Positions 17,241-26,926 are shown, numbered from the stretch's first letter. The stretch: 64,000 nt of DNA from Metaclostridioides mangenotii (GCF_018917235.1 NZ_JAHLOF010000007.1:62001-126000); one strand, 5' to 3'. The notes: generated from the sequence alone by a model not told the origin. Numbers and translations: made by a program.

Positions 17241-18296
17241 TTAATTAGTTGATTTTATTTTTACCCACGCATCATCATACATTCTTTTTACGTCCTTAGA
17301 GAAATCTTTATAAATTTCACATCTATCCATTATTTCTTTCGGCATATATGCATTTGGATTATTTCTAACTTTATCTGGTTGCTCTAATCTCGCTTCCTTA
17401 TTTGGTGTAGTATAACCGATTTCATCAGCAATTCTTAGCGCACTTTTCTTATCGCTAACAAAGTTTATGAATTTTTCGGCTCCTTCAGTATTTTTAGCAT
17501 TACGAGGTATACATAAGCTATCAATCCAGAAGTTTGCACCTTCCTTAGGTACAACATAAACTAAATTAGGATTTTCATCTTGAAGATTTAATCCTTCTCC
17601 TGACCAGATCATATTTATATCGGATTCTCCTGCTGGAATCATTGTAGTACCGTTATCTACTCCATAAATAGGATCGACTAATTTTCTTTGTTTCAATAGT
17701 AGCTCTTTAGCTTCTTCAATCTCTTTTGGATTTGTTGAATTTATAGAATATCCTAATTTCTTTAAAGTTGCTCCCATAGTATCTCTATATGTATCAAACA
17801 TAAAAATTTTATCTTTATATTTTTCATTCCATAATATATCCCAACTATCAACTTTTTCTTTTACTACATCCTTATTATAAATAATTCCTATTGTTCCAAA
17901 CATATAAGGAACTGAATACTTATTGCCTGGATCTATTTCTAAGTTTAGGTACTCATCATCCATTTGAGATATATTAGGTATATTTTCTCTGTTTATTTCC
18001 TTAAGAAGATCCTTTTTAATCATTCTTGGCATTAGAGCATCTGATATTAAAATCACATCATATTTTACTCCTCCACTGCTGACCTTTTGATACATCGTTT
18101 CCATATCATCAAAGGTTTCGATGTTAACTTTTATGTTGTATTCTTTTTCAAATTCTTTTATTGTTTCATTGTCTATGTTCTCTCCATAGTTTAAAAAGTT
18201 TATTTCTTCTGTAGTTTTTTTACCACATCCTACAATAATAATACTTATAATTACAATACAAATTGATAAACTCAAAAATTTAAATGATTTCTTCAT
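17241..18296 (-). CDS. PotD-like polyamine-binding lipoprotein
   Basis: 351 aa. A lipoprotein signal (SICIVIISIIIVGC, Cys about 24) is followed by a periplasmic-binding-protein type II fold of the spermidine/putrescine class: INFLNYGENIDNETIKEFEK, YDVILISDALMPRMIK, MIWSGEGLNLQDEN and NFWIDSLCIPRNA. No PotABC genes lie beside it, so it is an orphan here. It either works with a transporter elsewhere or serves as a sensor. AAGGAATAAGT precedes the ATG. Confidence 0.85.
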   Translation of the reverse strand: MKKSFKFLSLSICIVIISIIIVGCGKKTTEEINFLNYGENIDNETIKEFEKEYNIKVNIETFDDMETMYQKVSSGGVKYDVILISDALMPRMIKKDLLKEINRENIPNISQMDDEYLNLEIDPGNKYSVPYMFGTIGIIYNKDVVKEKVDSWDILWNEKYKDKIFMFDTYRDTMGATLKKLGYSINSTNPKEIEEAKELLLKQRKLVDPIYGVDNGTTMIPAGESDINMIWSGEGLNLQDENPNLVYVVPKEGANFWIDSLCIPRNAKNTEGAEKFINFVSDKKSALRIADEIGYTTPNKEARLEQPDKVRNNPNAYMPKEIMDRCEIYKDFSKDVKRMYDDAWVKIKSTN

Positions 18297-18457
18297 ATTA
18301 CTTATTCCTTCCGTTGTTATTCGATTACTTTAATACCCTAAGCATCTGTAGTAAATCTTTATGTTTTTTCCTATTCTACTATTCTGTAGTATTCTAATAC
18401 AACTGCATAAATCTAGCCACCTTTGTACCTTATTGTCATCATTTATCTTGGGTATCT

Positions 18458-18732
18458 ATGGCAGCATTTGGCTTATTAGCCTTTATTGTTACTTTTGGTA
18501 AAGATTCTTTGGCAAAAATATTTTAAAAACCTATTAAACCTGGCAAAACTATTGCGTTTATTCTATCCCTGTCATTTGCAGTATCTATTATTAGCGCTTT
18601 GGCTCTTAATAATATTGAGAGACACCAAAAGCAAACCCTATTATTGCTAATCTTAATATTATAGATGCTCTATCTCTTATTACATCTTTTTATTACTCCT
18701 TAAGCATATTATATTACAAACTTATGGCTTAA
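18458..18732 (+). pseudogene. Decayed polytopic membrane protein gene
   Basis: From the ATG at 18458 the frame reads AAFGLLAFIVTFGKDSLAKI, then TAA. The same frame continues with KPIKPGKTIAFILSLSFAV and SIISALALNN. After a one-base shift it reads PIIANLNIIDALSLITSFYY and SLSILYYKLMA before a stop. The hydrophobic, coding-like text broken by a stop and a frameshift indicates a decayed membrane gene, possibly of the CPBP or permease type. The family is not certain. The rest of 18297-18845 holds nothing else. Confidence 0.45.
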
Positions 18733-18845
18733 ACAAATTACCTGTTTAGTATATAAAAACTATTTACAATACCCCTTTATTATTTTATCAATTATTGGTT
18801 AAAATAGCATAAGTGTTAAATCTTTTGATAAAGGAGATCTTTTAT

Positions 18846-19550
18846 ATGGACTTTTTATATGCTCAGGCAACACTTAGCACTATTGACTGGATACTTCGTG
18901 CTACTATTGCTTTTTTCTTATTATTGGTTGTTACGAAACTTTTAGGGCAACGTTCCATATCCCAATTAAGACTAATTGATCTTGCTATTACTTTAGTTAT
19001 TGGTAATATTATTGCTCATCCGCTTTCTGATGAAAAGTTGGGATTAGAAGGCTCCATTATTACTACACTTGTGTTGGTTATCCTATATCTTGGTGGATTA
19101 ATCTTTATTCTTAAATTTCCGTCTTTTAGAAGACTTATTAATAATTCACCAATTACAATAGTTCAAAACGGTGAAATCCTTTATAACGGATTAAAAAAAG
19201 CGAGAATATCAATTGATGTATTATTAGAAGAATTGCGTGAAGAAAAAGTATATGATGTGAAAAAGGTTGCACTAGCAACTTGGGAACCCGATGGAAAAAT
19301 TTCTGTTTTCTTACATCCAGAATACGAACCAATTACGCCTTCATCCATGCAAATAAAAATGGAACCTTTTAATTTTCCTAGATTAATCATTAAAGAAGGT
19401 AAAATTAATTTTAGGGAACTAAATGAACTTCATAGAGATGAAGAATGGGTTATCTTAAAATTAAAAGATATATATCAAACTGAAGTAAAAAACGTTTTGC
19501 TCGCCACCCTTGATAATAAAGATAATCTAAAAGTTTTTTTATATAAGTGA
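18846..19550 (+). CDS. DUF421 (YetF-like) membrane protein
   Basis: 234 aa. Three N-terminal helices (residues about 9-80) include the family motif TKLLGQRSISQLRLIDLAIT. They are followed by two cytosolic alpha/beta modules (about 85-234, with NGEILYNGLKKARIS and LREEKVYDVKKVALATWEPD). YetF-type proteins are common in spore formers; their role is unclear, and spore membrane or spore permeability has been proposed for relatives. ATG 18846 is preceded by AAAGGAGATC; upstream in-frame starts lack a site. Confidence 0.87.
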   Translation: MDFLYAQATLSTIDWILRATIAFFLLLVVTKLLGQRSISQLRLIDLAITLVIGNIIAHPLSDEKLGLEGSIITTLVLVILYLGGLIFILKFPSFRRLINNSPITIVQNGEILYNGLKKARISIDVLLEELREEKVYDVKKVALATWEPDGKISVFLHPEYEPITPSSMQIKMEPFNFPRLIIKEGKINFRELNELHRDEEWVILKLKDIYQTEVKNVLLATLDNKDNLKVFLYK

Positions 19551-19614
19551 TATATGTATATATAAACACTCTTAACATCTGTGATGAATATATAGTAACT
19601 ATATAAACAGTTAG

Positions 19615-19645
19615 AAGTGATAAGTTTTATTTAAAATTATCACTT
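19615..19645 (+). terminator. Terminator of the DUF421 gene
   Basis: A 9-bp stem (19615-19623 with 19637-19645) with an AT-rich loop and TTTATA following. Confidence 0.65.
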
Positions 19646-19698
19646 TTATATATATGTATTTAACCAGTATTTATTTTAGTTAGGAGGGAGGTTATATA

Positions 19699-20763
19699 AT
19701 GAAAAAAAAATTAAATAAATTTTTAAACAAAAAAATAGTTAATAAATTAAGACAATTTCCTTTTGAAATTGAAGTCATAGCTGAAAACTTATATGTGCCA
19801 TGGGCTATAGATATAAGCGATGCAAGTGACTTATATTTTACTGAGCGTTCTGGTTCAATTAGAGTTATTGAAGATGGTAAGCTTAATCCACAACCACTTA
19901 TAACACTACCTGCACCCTTTATAAGTCAAGGTGAAGGCGGTTTGATGGGCATTGCCCTAGACCCAAATTATTCACAAAACAATTACCTTTATGTTATGCA
20001 TACATATATGGAAGATAATCAGATTTATAATCGAGTTGTCAGATTAGTAATAAACGAAAACACAGCGTCTATTGACCGAGTCCTTATAGACAAAATCCCT
20101 GGAGGACAAATACATAACGGGGGAAGAATAAAGATTGGACCGGATAAAAACTTATATATAACAACAGGAGATGCAGGCAATTCTGCATTGTCGCAAGATC
20201 CAACAAGTACAGCTGGAAAGATACTACGTATAAGGTTAGATGGAAGCATCCCAGATGATAATCCAATTGTTAATTCACCTATATATAGCTTAGGCCATAG
20301 GAATCCCCAAGGCCTAGCATGGAATTCAAATAATGTGTTGTATGCAACAGATCATGGCCAGTCAGCGCATGATGAGATAAATATAATTCAACCAGGTGCT
20401 AATTATGGTTGGCCACTAGTTCAAGGTGATGAAGAAACCTCTGAGGTTACAACTCAAAAACCTTTAATACACAGTGGCGAAGAAACATGGGCACCTTCTG
20501 GTATTACTTTCGTAAATCAAGGACCATGGCAAGGTAATTTACTAGTTGCAAATTTGAGAGGACAGCAACTACTAGATATTTCTCTTAATGATAATGGAAC
20601 ATCAGTTAATAATATTGAATTTTGGTTAAGGAATCAGTATGGGCGTTTGCGAGAGGTAATACAGAGTAAGGACGGATCAATTTATATATCAACAAGTAAT
20701 AGAGATGGAAGAGGGAATCCTGATTTAACTGATGATAAAATAATTCGTTTAATTCCTAAATAA
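19699..20763 (+). CDS. PQQ-type aldose (glucose/sorbosone) dehydrogenase-like beta-propeller
   Basis: 354 aa. It is a six-bladed propeller of the soluble aldose sugar dehydrogenase family, with VPWAIDISDASDLYFTERSG, GEGGLMGIALDPNY, the metal/PQQ-site His segment GGQIHNGGRIKIGPD, LGHRNPQGLAWNS and DHGQSAHDEIN. Catalytic-site residues appear present. The N-terminus is basic (MKKKLNKFLNKKIVNK) and has no signal peptide, unlike most family members, which are exported. PQQ use in this organism is unproven. AGGAGGGAGG precedes the ATG. Confidence 0.85.
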   Translation: MKKKLNKFLNKKIVNKLRQFPFEIEVIAENLYVPWAIDISDASDLYFTERSGSIRVIEDGKLNPQPLITLPAPFISQGEGGLMGIALDPNYSQNNYLYVMHTYMEDNQIYNRVVRLVINENTASIDRVLIDKIPGGQIHNGGRIKIGPDKNLYITTGDAGNSALSQDPTSTAGKILRIRLDGSIPDDNPIVNSPIYSLGHRNPQGLAWNSNNVLYATDHGQSAHDEINIIQPGANYGWPLVQGDEETSEVTTQKPLIHSGEETWAPSGITFVNQGPWQGNLLVANLRGQQLLDISLNDNGTSVNNIEFWLRNQYGRLREVIQSKDGSIYISTSNRDGRGNPDLTDDKIIRLIPK

Positions 20764-20882
20764 ATTGATTCTGTATTATATTTCTTATGTTAAAAACTGT
20801 ATCACTTATTTGTGATATGGTCTTTAACATTGAGTTATCCTTTGATATATCCATAAAAGATTTAAATTACAAACAAATAAAA

Positions 20883-20917
20883 AGGATTATATATCATTGA
20901 CTCATGATATACAATCC
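20883..20917 (-). terminator. Terminator of the rubredoxin-like gene
   Basis: An imperfect 13-14-bp stem (20883-20896 with 20904-20917), followed on the minus strand by a T-run. A weaker GTATCAC/GTGATAT hairpin at about 20803-20820 may end the dehydrogenase gene. Confidence 0.65.
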
Positions 20918-20927
20918 TAATATAATT

Positions 20928-21263
20928 TTACCACTTACCTTTAGCCATATGACCTGCTAGTTCTGCTTTACATCTTTGTTTTATAACCCAAGCTTCATCT
21001 TTTGCTTTTTCAAAACCAGATACACAATTTGGATCAAGGTTTATTTCTATACCTTCTTTTGAAAGTTTAGCAATTTTATCTGCTAATACAATGATCTCCG
21101 CATGAATGCTGTTAGTTCTATCTGAAGAATGAATCTTTTCAGCGTCTTCACTGCTAAGTTCAACAAATTTTTCTTTCCCTAAATTACATTTTGGACATAC
21201 TTCTGGCGCTTCGCCTCCTTCAGCGATATATCCACATACAGTACATTTAAATAACTTTTTCAT
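20928..21263 (-). CDS. Rubredoxin-domain protein with helical tail
   Basis: 111 aa. Residues 1-35 form a rubredoxin-type iron site with two CxxC pairs (CTVCGY and CPKC). The remainder (about 45-111) is helical ([39 protein letters not shown]). It is not a full rubrerythrin, because no ExxH four-helix diiron bundle of normal length is present. Such short proteins act as electron carriers in oxidative-stress defence in anaerobes. AAAGGAAT precedes the ATG. Confidence 0.8.
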   Translation of the reverse strand: MKKLFKCTVCGYIAEGGEAPEVCPKCNLGKEKFVELSSEDAEKIHSSDRTNSIHAEIIVLADKIAKLSKEGIEINLDPNCVSGFEKAKDEAWVIKQRCKAELAGHMAKGKW

Positions 21264-21426
21264 AATTATTCCTTTCTAAACCTTATATTTTTATTTTTTA
21301 ATTTTCTTATATGGCATTTTAAATAATATTTATCGTCAATTTATTGATCCTATAAGTTGCTATACATTTAATAATACCCTTTTTCATAAATAATAATCAT
21401 CTCAATTTTTTAAACTATTAAGTTAA

Positions 21427-21639
21427 ATTAGCAGCCATCTCAAATTAGTCAAAATTTCATATATTCTTCTTTATGTTGAATCAATTCAAAAATCCTATAG
21501 TGTTTCCAAACAAAGTTTATTATGGAATAACTTTCTTGACAAACAACGCACCGCTAGATTATGTTTGAATAATGACGATACAAAGAAGCTATTGTTAAAA
21601 GAACAAGGGCTAGAAAGGGGTTATTATGAATCAAAATAA
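21427..21639 (+). pseudogene. Start-less coding-like frame upstream of the response regulator
   Basis: Seventy codons stay open from 21427 to TAA 21637-21639, overlapping the next gene's start by 14 bases in another frame. The product ends in SLLWNNFLDKQRTARLCLNN, then DDTKKLLLKEQGLERGYYES. The residue mix is protein-like and its base use is less AT-rich than the flanks, but there is no start codon with a ribosome site. It is probably the tail of a gene cut off when the accessory segment arrived. No family is recognised. Confidence 0.35.
21536..21565 (+). promoter_or_regulatory. Possible sigma-A promoter of the two-component/ABC operon
   Basis: TTGACA (21536-21541) and TATGTT (21560-21565) are separated by 18 bases, about 60 bases before the response regulator ATG. 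No second operator is obvious. Confidence 0.4.
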
Positions 21640-22339
21640 AATATTAGTAATTGATGATGATAAAGATTTGTGTCAATTATTGAAACGTCAATTATTACAA
21701 GAGAAATACAGTGTAACTATCAGTCACGATGGACAAAATGGCTTACATTCCTTTTTACTTGATGATTTTCAGCTTGTAGTTTTAGACGTTATGCTACCTA
21801 CAATTAATGGGTTTGATGTACTCTTAAAAATACGAAAAACAAGTAATATACCTGTTTTAATGTTGACAGCAAAGGATTCGGAGATTGATAAGGTTTCCGG
21901 TCTTAGATTAGGGGCGGATGATTACCTGACAAAACCGTTTTTAATAAATGAATTTATAGCCAGAGTTCAATCACTTATAAGAAGATATACCATATTTAAT
22001 TCAAAAGAAGATAGAGATAGTACAATTCTAAAATTTAACGGTATGGAAATTAACCATTCCTTGCGTAATGTTTTTGTAAACAATAGGGAGGTCCACTTAA
22101 CAGCAAAGGAATTCGATTTATTGTATTTTCTTTCCTCTAATCAAGGTAGAGTTTTTACGAAAGAACAGATTTATACACATGTATGGCAGGATAGCTATTC
22201 CTATGATGATGGAAATATTATGTCCTTTATTAGTAAGTTGAGGAAAAAAATAAGAAATGATATTTTAGATATAGATTACATACAAACAATTCATGGTATT
22301 GGATATCGATTCAATATGAAATACAGTATGGAGAAATAA
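21626..22339 (+). CDS. OmpR-family response regulator
   Basis: 237 aa. The receiver domain (residues about 1-118) has the acidic pair VIDDDKD, the phospho-acceptor Asp in VVLDVMLP and the switch Lys in LTKPF. A winged-helix DNA-binding domain follows (about 135-230, VHLTAKEFDLLYFLSSNQGR, YIQTIHGIGYRF). It is the first gene of an operon with a sensor kinase and an ABC transporter. This arrangement (compare CprR/CprK and BceRS systems) controls resistance to lantibiotics or other cell-wall peptides. GAAAGGGG precedes the ATG. Confidence 0.93.
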   Translation: MNQNKILVIDDDKDLCQLLKRQLLQEKYSVTISHDGQNGLHSFLLDDFQLVVLDVMLPTINGFDVLLKIRKTSNIPVLMLTAKDSEIDKVSGLRLGADDYLTKPFLINEFIARVQSLIRRYTIFNSKEDRDSTILKFNGMEINHSLRNVFVNNREVHLTAKEFDLLYFLSSNQGRVFTKEQIYTHVWQDSYSYDDGNIMSFISKLRKKIRNDILDIDYIQTIHGIGYRFNMKYSMEK

Positions 22340-22380
22340 TTAGATAGGATATTCACGACATATTAATAGGAGGTATAAAT

Positions 22381-23298
22381 GTGATCAGTCTCATCATAGC
22401 AGCTTTAATACTTACAATAGTTTCTATATGCCAATTCTTTTATATTCGAAGTATCAAAAATAGGCTAAAAGAAATATCCGATACACTTGATGAAATCATG
22501 CAGGGTAATTTTGACCGAAGATTGTATGCAACAGAAGACGATGTGACAAGTGACTTGATTTATAAAATAAATGAAATTGTAATACATAATAAGAATAAGA
22601 TATCAGATCTTAAAACTACAGAAAAATCATATAAAGAATTGGTTACAAGTCTATCACATGACATTCGCACACCTCTTGCTTCTATTATTGGATACTTAGA
22701 TGTTTTGGAGAATGAGACTGTAAATTTAGAAGAACAAAGACAATTTATTAAAACATCAAAAAATAAAGCTCTTAGCCTAAGTGAATATATACAGACATTA
22801 TTTGATTGGTTGAAATTAGAATCCGGTGAATGGGTTTATTCTTTTGAAAAGGAAAATATCTGCGAACTGACAAGAACTATACTTGCTGACTGGATTGTCA
22901 AACTTGAAAAAAACAATATACGTTTTCAATTTAATATTCCTGATAAGAAAATATATTTAGTAATGGATAAAAATGTTTATGAGAGAATTGTAAATAACAT
23001 ACTCTCAAATATTATCAAGCATAGTAAAGCTGATTTCCTTATCTTCTCCCTTGTCTTTAATGATTCCCAAATCATGATTAAAATTGAGGATAATGGTATA
23101 GGTATTTCTAGGCGTGACCTGCCTCATATTTTTGACCGACTTTACAAATGTGATAATGCACGAACAGAAAATAGTAATGGTTTAGGACTTGCAATAGTAA
23201 ATGAATTGATATCTGTATTAGACGGGAAAATTTATGTTGAGAGCCAATTAAATGTTGGAACCACCTTCACTATGGTGTTTCAATATAAACATAAATAA
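22381..23298 (+). CDS. Sensor histidine kinase of peptide-resistance type
   Basis: 305 aa. One N-terminal helix (residues about 1-22) and a short HAMP-like linker lead to the HisKA box SLSHDIRTPLASIIGYLDVL (phospho-His about 98) and the ATP-binding domain with N box NILSNIIKHS, DNGIGISRRDLPHIFDRLYK and GLGLAIVNELI. There is no large extracellular sensor, which suggests sensing through the membrane or through the partner transporter. GTG start with AGGAGG seven bases upstream. It lies 41 bases after the regulator. Confidence 0.92.
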   Translation: MISLIIAALILTIVSICQFFYIRSIKNRLKEISDTLDEIMQGNFDRRLYATEDDVTSDLIYKINEIVIHNKNKISDLKTTEKSYKELVTSLSHDIRTPLASIIGYLDVLENETVNLEEQRQFIKTSKNKALSLSEYIQTLFDWLKLESGEWVYSFEKENICELTRTILADWIVKLEKNNIRFQFNIPDKKIYLVMDKNVYERIVNNILSNIIKHSKADFLIFSLVFNDSQIMIKIEDNGIGISRRDLPHIFDRLYKCDNARTENSNGLGLAIVNELISVLDGKIYVESQLNVGTTFTMVFQYKHK

Positions 23299-23367
23299 AG
23301 TATGATTCTGGCAAGGTATTGGCAAGGTTATTATGCTAATATTAAATAGTGCGAAAGGGGGTGCAGT

Positions 23368-24294
23368 ATGAAAAATGAAATCATTCTAAAAACAAATTGC
23401 CTGACTAAAAAATACGGTAAGCAAGTAGCCATAAACAACGTATCGCTAAATGTCGGAAAAGGTAGGATTTATGGATTGTTGGGAAGAAATGGTGCAGGCA
23501 AAACTACCATTATGAAAATGATTCTGGGTCTGACTTCTGTTTCATCTGGGGAAATTACAATATTCAATAGATCATTAGACTCTAATCAAAAAAAAATTTA
23601 CCCTCGAATCGGTTCTATCATAGAAACTCCAGGATTTTACCAAAACTTAACTGGTACAGAAAATCTAAAAGTATTTGCCAGATTAAGGGGAACAATTAAC
23701 AAAAATGCAATCGAAACCGCATTGTCTATAGTTGGTCTGCCTTATAATGATAAGAAGAGCTTTGCTTCTTATTCTCTAGGGATGAAGCAACGTTTGGGAA
23801 TTGCGAATGCTATCTTAAACGATCCAGAGCTTTTGATTCTTGACGAACCGACAAATGGATTAGATCCTATTGGTATAGCCGAAATAAGAGCTTATCTAAA
23901 AACGTTGTGTCATGAACAAGGTAAAACAATTGTTATTTCTAGCCATATTTTGTCAGAAATAGCATTATTGGCAGACGATATAGGTATTATTCATGAAGGT
24001 GTACTATTAGAGGAATGTACTATCCAAGAACTGAAACAAAAATCTAAACAGTATATCTTAATTCAATCATCCCATGTACATAAAACAGTATATCATTTAG
24101 AAAATATACTGGGGATTAAGAATTATTTGATTGAAAATAACAATTTTATTCGTATATATGATTTGAGCAAACCAGTTTGCGATATAGGGAAGTCATTATT
24201 TACGTCAGACCTTGAAATAACACATTTGCAATTGTGTACTGATAATCTTGAAGATTATTTTAAAAAAGTTACGGGAGGTGCTGGTATTGCTTAA
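23368..24294 (+). CDS. Lantibiotic-resistance-type ABC transporter ATPase
   Basis: 308 aa. Walker A is GRNGAGKT (residues about 38-45), the signature is YSLGMKQRLGIA, Walker B is LLILDEPTNGLDP and the switch His is ISSHILSEI. A BcrA/LanF-type C-terminal extension of about 90 residues follows. Together with the overlapping permease gene it would form an exporter or immunity complex that removes peptide antibiotics from the membrane. AAAGGGGG precedes the ATG. It is likely induced by the two upstream genes. Confidence 0.9.
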   Translation: MKNEIILKTNCLTKKYGKQVAINNVSLNVGKGRIYGLLGRNGAGKTTIMKMILGLTSVSSGEITIFNRSLDSNQKKIYPRIGSIIETPGFYQNLTGTENLKVFARLRGTINKNAIETALSIVGLPYNDKKSFASYSLGMKQRLGIANAILNDPELLILDEPTNGLDPIGIAEIRAYLKTLCHEQGKTIVISSHILSEIALLADDIGIIHEGVLLEECTIQELKQKSKQYILIQSSHVHKTVYHLENILGIKNYLIENNNFIRIYDLSKPVCDIGKSLFTSDLEITHLQLCTDNLEDYFKKVTGGAGIA

Positions 24295-25012
24295 TATACT
24301 TGCAAATGAGCGACTAAAATTAAAGAGAAACAAATTGCTTTCAGTATGTACTTTTTTAGCACTAGCCCTACCGGCATTTATGTTGCTCGTTGACTTTATG
24401 GATAAGAACTTAATTATAACTAAAATGACAGGGAGTGATTGGCTTATTAGATTAATTATTCCTATACAGATTATAGTATATCCTGTACTAAGTGGACTTG
24501 TATTAACATTTCTAATTCAAAAAGAGTATGTAGAAAGAACATTGATTAACACATTGACTGCACCTACAAACAGAACGAAATTTTTGCTTGGAAAATATAT
24601 AGTCTGGACATCTTGGGTTGTTATTGTCACATTAGGATTTTTAGTAATTACTTATACAGGATTTTTCTTTATTTTTGGTAGAACATTGTTTCAAGAATCA
24701 ATTTTAAAAATTACAGATCAAATTCTAAAAACAGGTATATTGAATTTATTGTCAATGAGTCCATTGTTGATTGTCTGCATATTACAAAAAAGTGTTTTTT
24801 ACCCTAGTTTGCTTTTTAGTTTATTAGTCTCGGGAGTTGGTTTTTCGGGATTATATTGGCCTGAAACTATACGTAATCTTATACCTTGGTCGGCTGTAAC
24901 TTCTATAACTATATTGGAAACTATGGCGCTACTACCTTATGTTTCTATTTTTTTTGGGTATTTTCTTGGTTTGTTTTTAAGTATATATTGTTTTAAAAAA
25001 CAGAATTTATAA
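24287..25012 (+). CDS. ABC transporter permease, ABC-2/LanE-MutG type
   Basis: 241 aa with six hydrophobic segments. It has the family N-terminus LANERLKLKRNKLLSVCTFL, and the motif YVERTLINTLTAPTNRTKFL in the first cytosolic loop. The start is TTG 24287, eight bases after GGGAGG. It overlaps the end of the ATPase gene by 8 bases, so translation is coupled. Only one permease follows, while LanFEG systems usually have two. The frame opens earlier (24248), but those codons lie inside the ATPase gene without a ribosome site. Confidence 0.85.
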   Translation: MLNILANERLKLKRNKLLSVCTFLALALPAFMLLVDFMDKNLIITKMTGSDWLIRLIIPIQIIVYPVLSGLVLTFLIQKEYVERTLINTLTAPTNRTKFLLGKYIVWTSWVVIVTLGFLVITYTGFFFIFGRTLFQESILKITDQILKTGILNLLSMSPLLIVCILQKSVFYPSLLFSLLVSGVGFSGLYWPETIRNLIPWSAVTSITILETMALLPYVSIFFGYFLGLFLSIYCFKKQNL

Positions 25013-25120
25013 GACTTTGAAATGTAAAATAAGAAAATATTATTTTAAAGAAGCTATTCTACAAAGGTAATATTGAAATTTAGTAGCAACTTAACTTAGA
25101 TGAAACAAGGGGTGAGTTTA

Positions 25121-26098
25121 ATGAAGGAAACTATGAAAAGACTATTTAAAGTAGCATTATGAATTTTTGCAATCATAATTGTAGTAATTGCTATTTGGTG
25201 CATTACTCATCAGATTCTAACTGCCGTTGAAAAAAATAATACACCTGTTCTTGGAGATATAGTGATGGTTGATGGTCAAAAAATGTGTGTTTACTCAAAG
25301 GGTGAGGGGGAAAATACCTTTGTACTTATGAGCGGGCTTGGAACTACCTCTCCTATCCTGGATTTTGCACCGCTATTAGATAGGTTATCTAAAAAGAACA
25401 GAGTAATTGTAGTAGAACCACTTGGTTATGGCTTTAGCGATTTGACAGACAAAGAACGAAGCGTACAAAATATTGTTAAAGAGATGAGAGGTGCACTGAA
25501 AGCCTCTGAAATACCAGAACCATATATACTTATGCCTCATTCTATTTCGGGAATTTACGCCACATACTATGCAAACACTTACCCGGATGAAGTCCAGGGA
25601 ATCATCGGAATCGACTGCACATTGCCAACACAGGTAAAATACTTTGAAAGTAGTAATAATTGGAAGGTTCCATTCTTAGCCAAATTAGTATGCCCGATCG
25701 GTGGATCAAGACTAATTTCGATGACATCTCCACAAACATTTATATCTGATAATAAGCAAAACGCTTATTCGGATGACAATCTAAAAATGCAAAAGAAAAT
25801 ATCTGCATGGAAGGGCTACAACAAAACGGTTATCAATGAGATTAATCATATTAATAAAAACATTGAAACCACCTTCAATATGAAATTTCACAGAAATCTT
25901 CCTCTTTTGTTTTTTACAATCCCATCAAAAATTGTAAGGGAAGATGGAAAAACAAGCATAAGCTTTTATCAGACCTACATAACAAATGAATCTTGTCAAC
26001 AAGTCATAGAAATGGATGGCACTCATTACCTTCATTGGAGTTGTGCCGATGATATGAATTATGCCATAGAAAAATTTTTAACTAATTATATTCGGTAG
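25121..26098 (+). pseudogene. Membrane-anchored alpha/beta hydrolase interrupted by in-frame TGA
   Basis: ATG 25121 (GGGGTGAG upstream) begins MKETMKRLFKVAL, then TGA at 25160-25162. The same frame continues IFAIIIVVIAIWCITHQIL, a membrane anchor, and runs to 26098. A TGG-to-TGA change explains this. The hydrolase core is intact: oxyanion region LMSGLGTTSP, nucleophile Ser in MPHSISGIYA, acid in GIDCTLP and His in DGTHYLH. A GTG/ATG at 25262-25267 behind GGAG could restart a soluble form. It lies 108 bases after the ABC permease gene. Confidence 0.75.
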
Positions 26099-26154
26099 AC
26101 AACTTTTTTGCCAAACACTGATCACAAAAACAAAGTTTAACTCCATATATCTCT

Positions 26155-26193
26155 AAAATGAATACACTATCTATTAAAATTTGTATTCATTTT
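26155..26193 (+). terminator. Terminator of the peptide-resistance segment
   Basis: An 11-bp stem (26155-26165 with 26183-26193) followed by TTTTCTTTT, 56 bases after the hydrolase stop. Confidence 0.85.
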
Positions 26194-26302
26194 TTCTTTT
26201 GTATCTAATTAATTTATCTGTATTTGGGAGCTAGGTTTACACGCAAATGATTCTAAAATCTCTATAACCAAGATCCATCAATTTTTAACCTCATTTCACC
26301 TA

Positions 26303-26926
26303 TTACTCAGAAACAGTTCTTTCATATAGATAGAACTTAATCACATTTTTCATCGTAAACTGATGGGTTGTCTCCCCACATCGTACCATTCCCTGATGCT
26401 CGTAAAAGCCATAATTGCAACTACTGTCCGTATACAGAAAATAGCTTTTAATCTGCTGACTATCAAAGTATTCCAATGCCATATTAAAAAGCGATTTTCC
26501 AATTCCAAGGCCACGACACTGTTCGTTCATCGCGAAAAAAGCAATTTCACCATCGTAATTCTTGTGCTGTTCAGATAAAAGCTTTAAATCAATACTGTTA
26601 ATCTCCAAAAATATTTTTGCGGTTTTTCTACCCTCTTTACTTAAATATAGTGGGATTGCGCTTATGAGCTGGTTATACAGAAATCGGAATGAATTTTTAT
26701 GTTTGGTAATATTTTTTGCCATAATAATTCCAACTGGCTTATTGTCTATCAGAGCCACTTTTGCGTAATCCTGTTCTACAAGGCAGCTTGCAAGATAAAG
26801 CCTTGCCATTTGCTTTGCTACTTTAGGGGAGCAGAATGAATCGTACTCCCACGTATTTCTGATAATATCTTCAAGAAAGGGCGCATCCTGCTTTCGGTAT
26901 TCTCTAAATGCAACATTATGTTCCAT
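26303..26926 (-). CDS. GNAT acetyltransferase under a MerR-type promoter
   Basis: 207 aa. The GNAT core includes YAKVALIDNKPVGIIMAKNI, the CoA loop AMNEQCRGLGIGKSLFNMA and YGFYEHQGMVRCGE. The start at ATG 26924-26926 is chosen because the -10 box of a clear promoter lies at 26973-26978, so the longer frame (to 26977) would begin inside the promoter. AGGAG lies 12 bases upstream. It is divergent from a MerR regulator gene whose product probably activates it. A role in modifying a drug or toxic amine is inference. Confidence 0.85.
   Translation of the reverse strand: MEHNVAFREYRKQDAPFLEDIIRNTWEYDSFCSPKVAKQMARLYLASCLVEQDYAKVALIDNKPVGIIMAKNITKHKNSFRFLYNQLISAIPLYLSKEGRKTAKIFLEINSIDLKLLSEQHKNYDGEIAFFAMNEQCRGLGIGKSLFNMALEYFDSQQIKSYFLYTDSSCNYGFYEHQGMVRCGETTHQFTMKNVIKFYLYERTVSE

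Noticed and set aside
24248-24286. Longer N-terminus of the ABC permease.
   Set aside because: These codons lie within the ATPase gene and lack a ribosome site, while TTG 24287 has GGGAGG at correct spacing.
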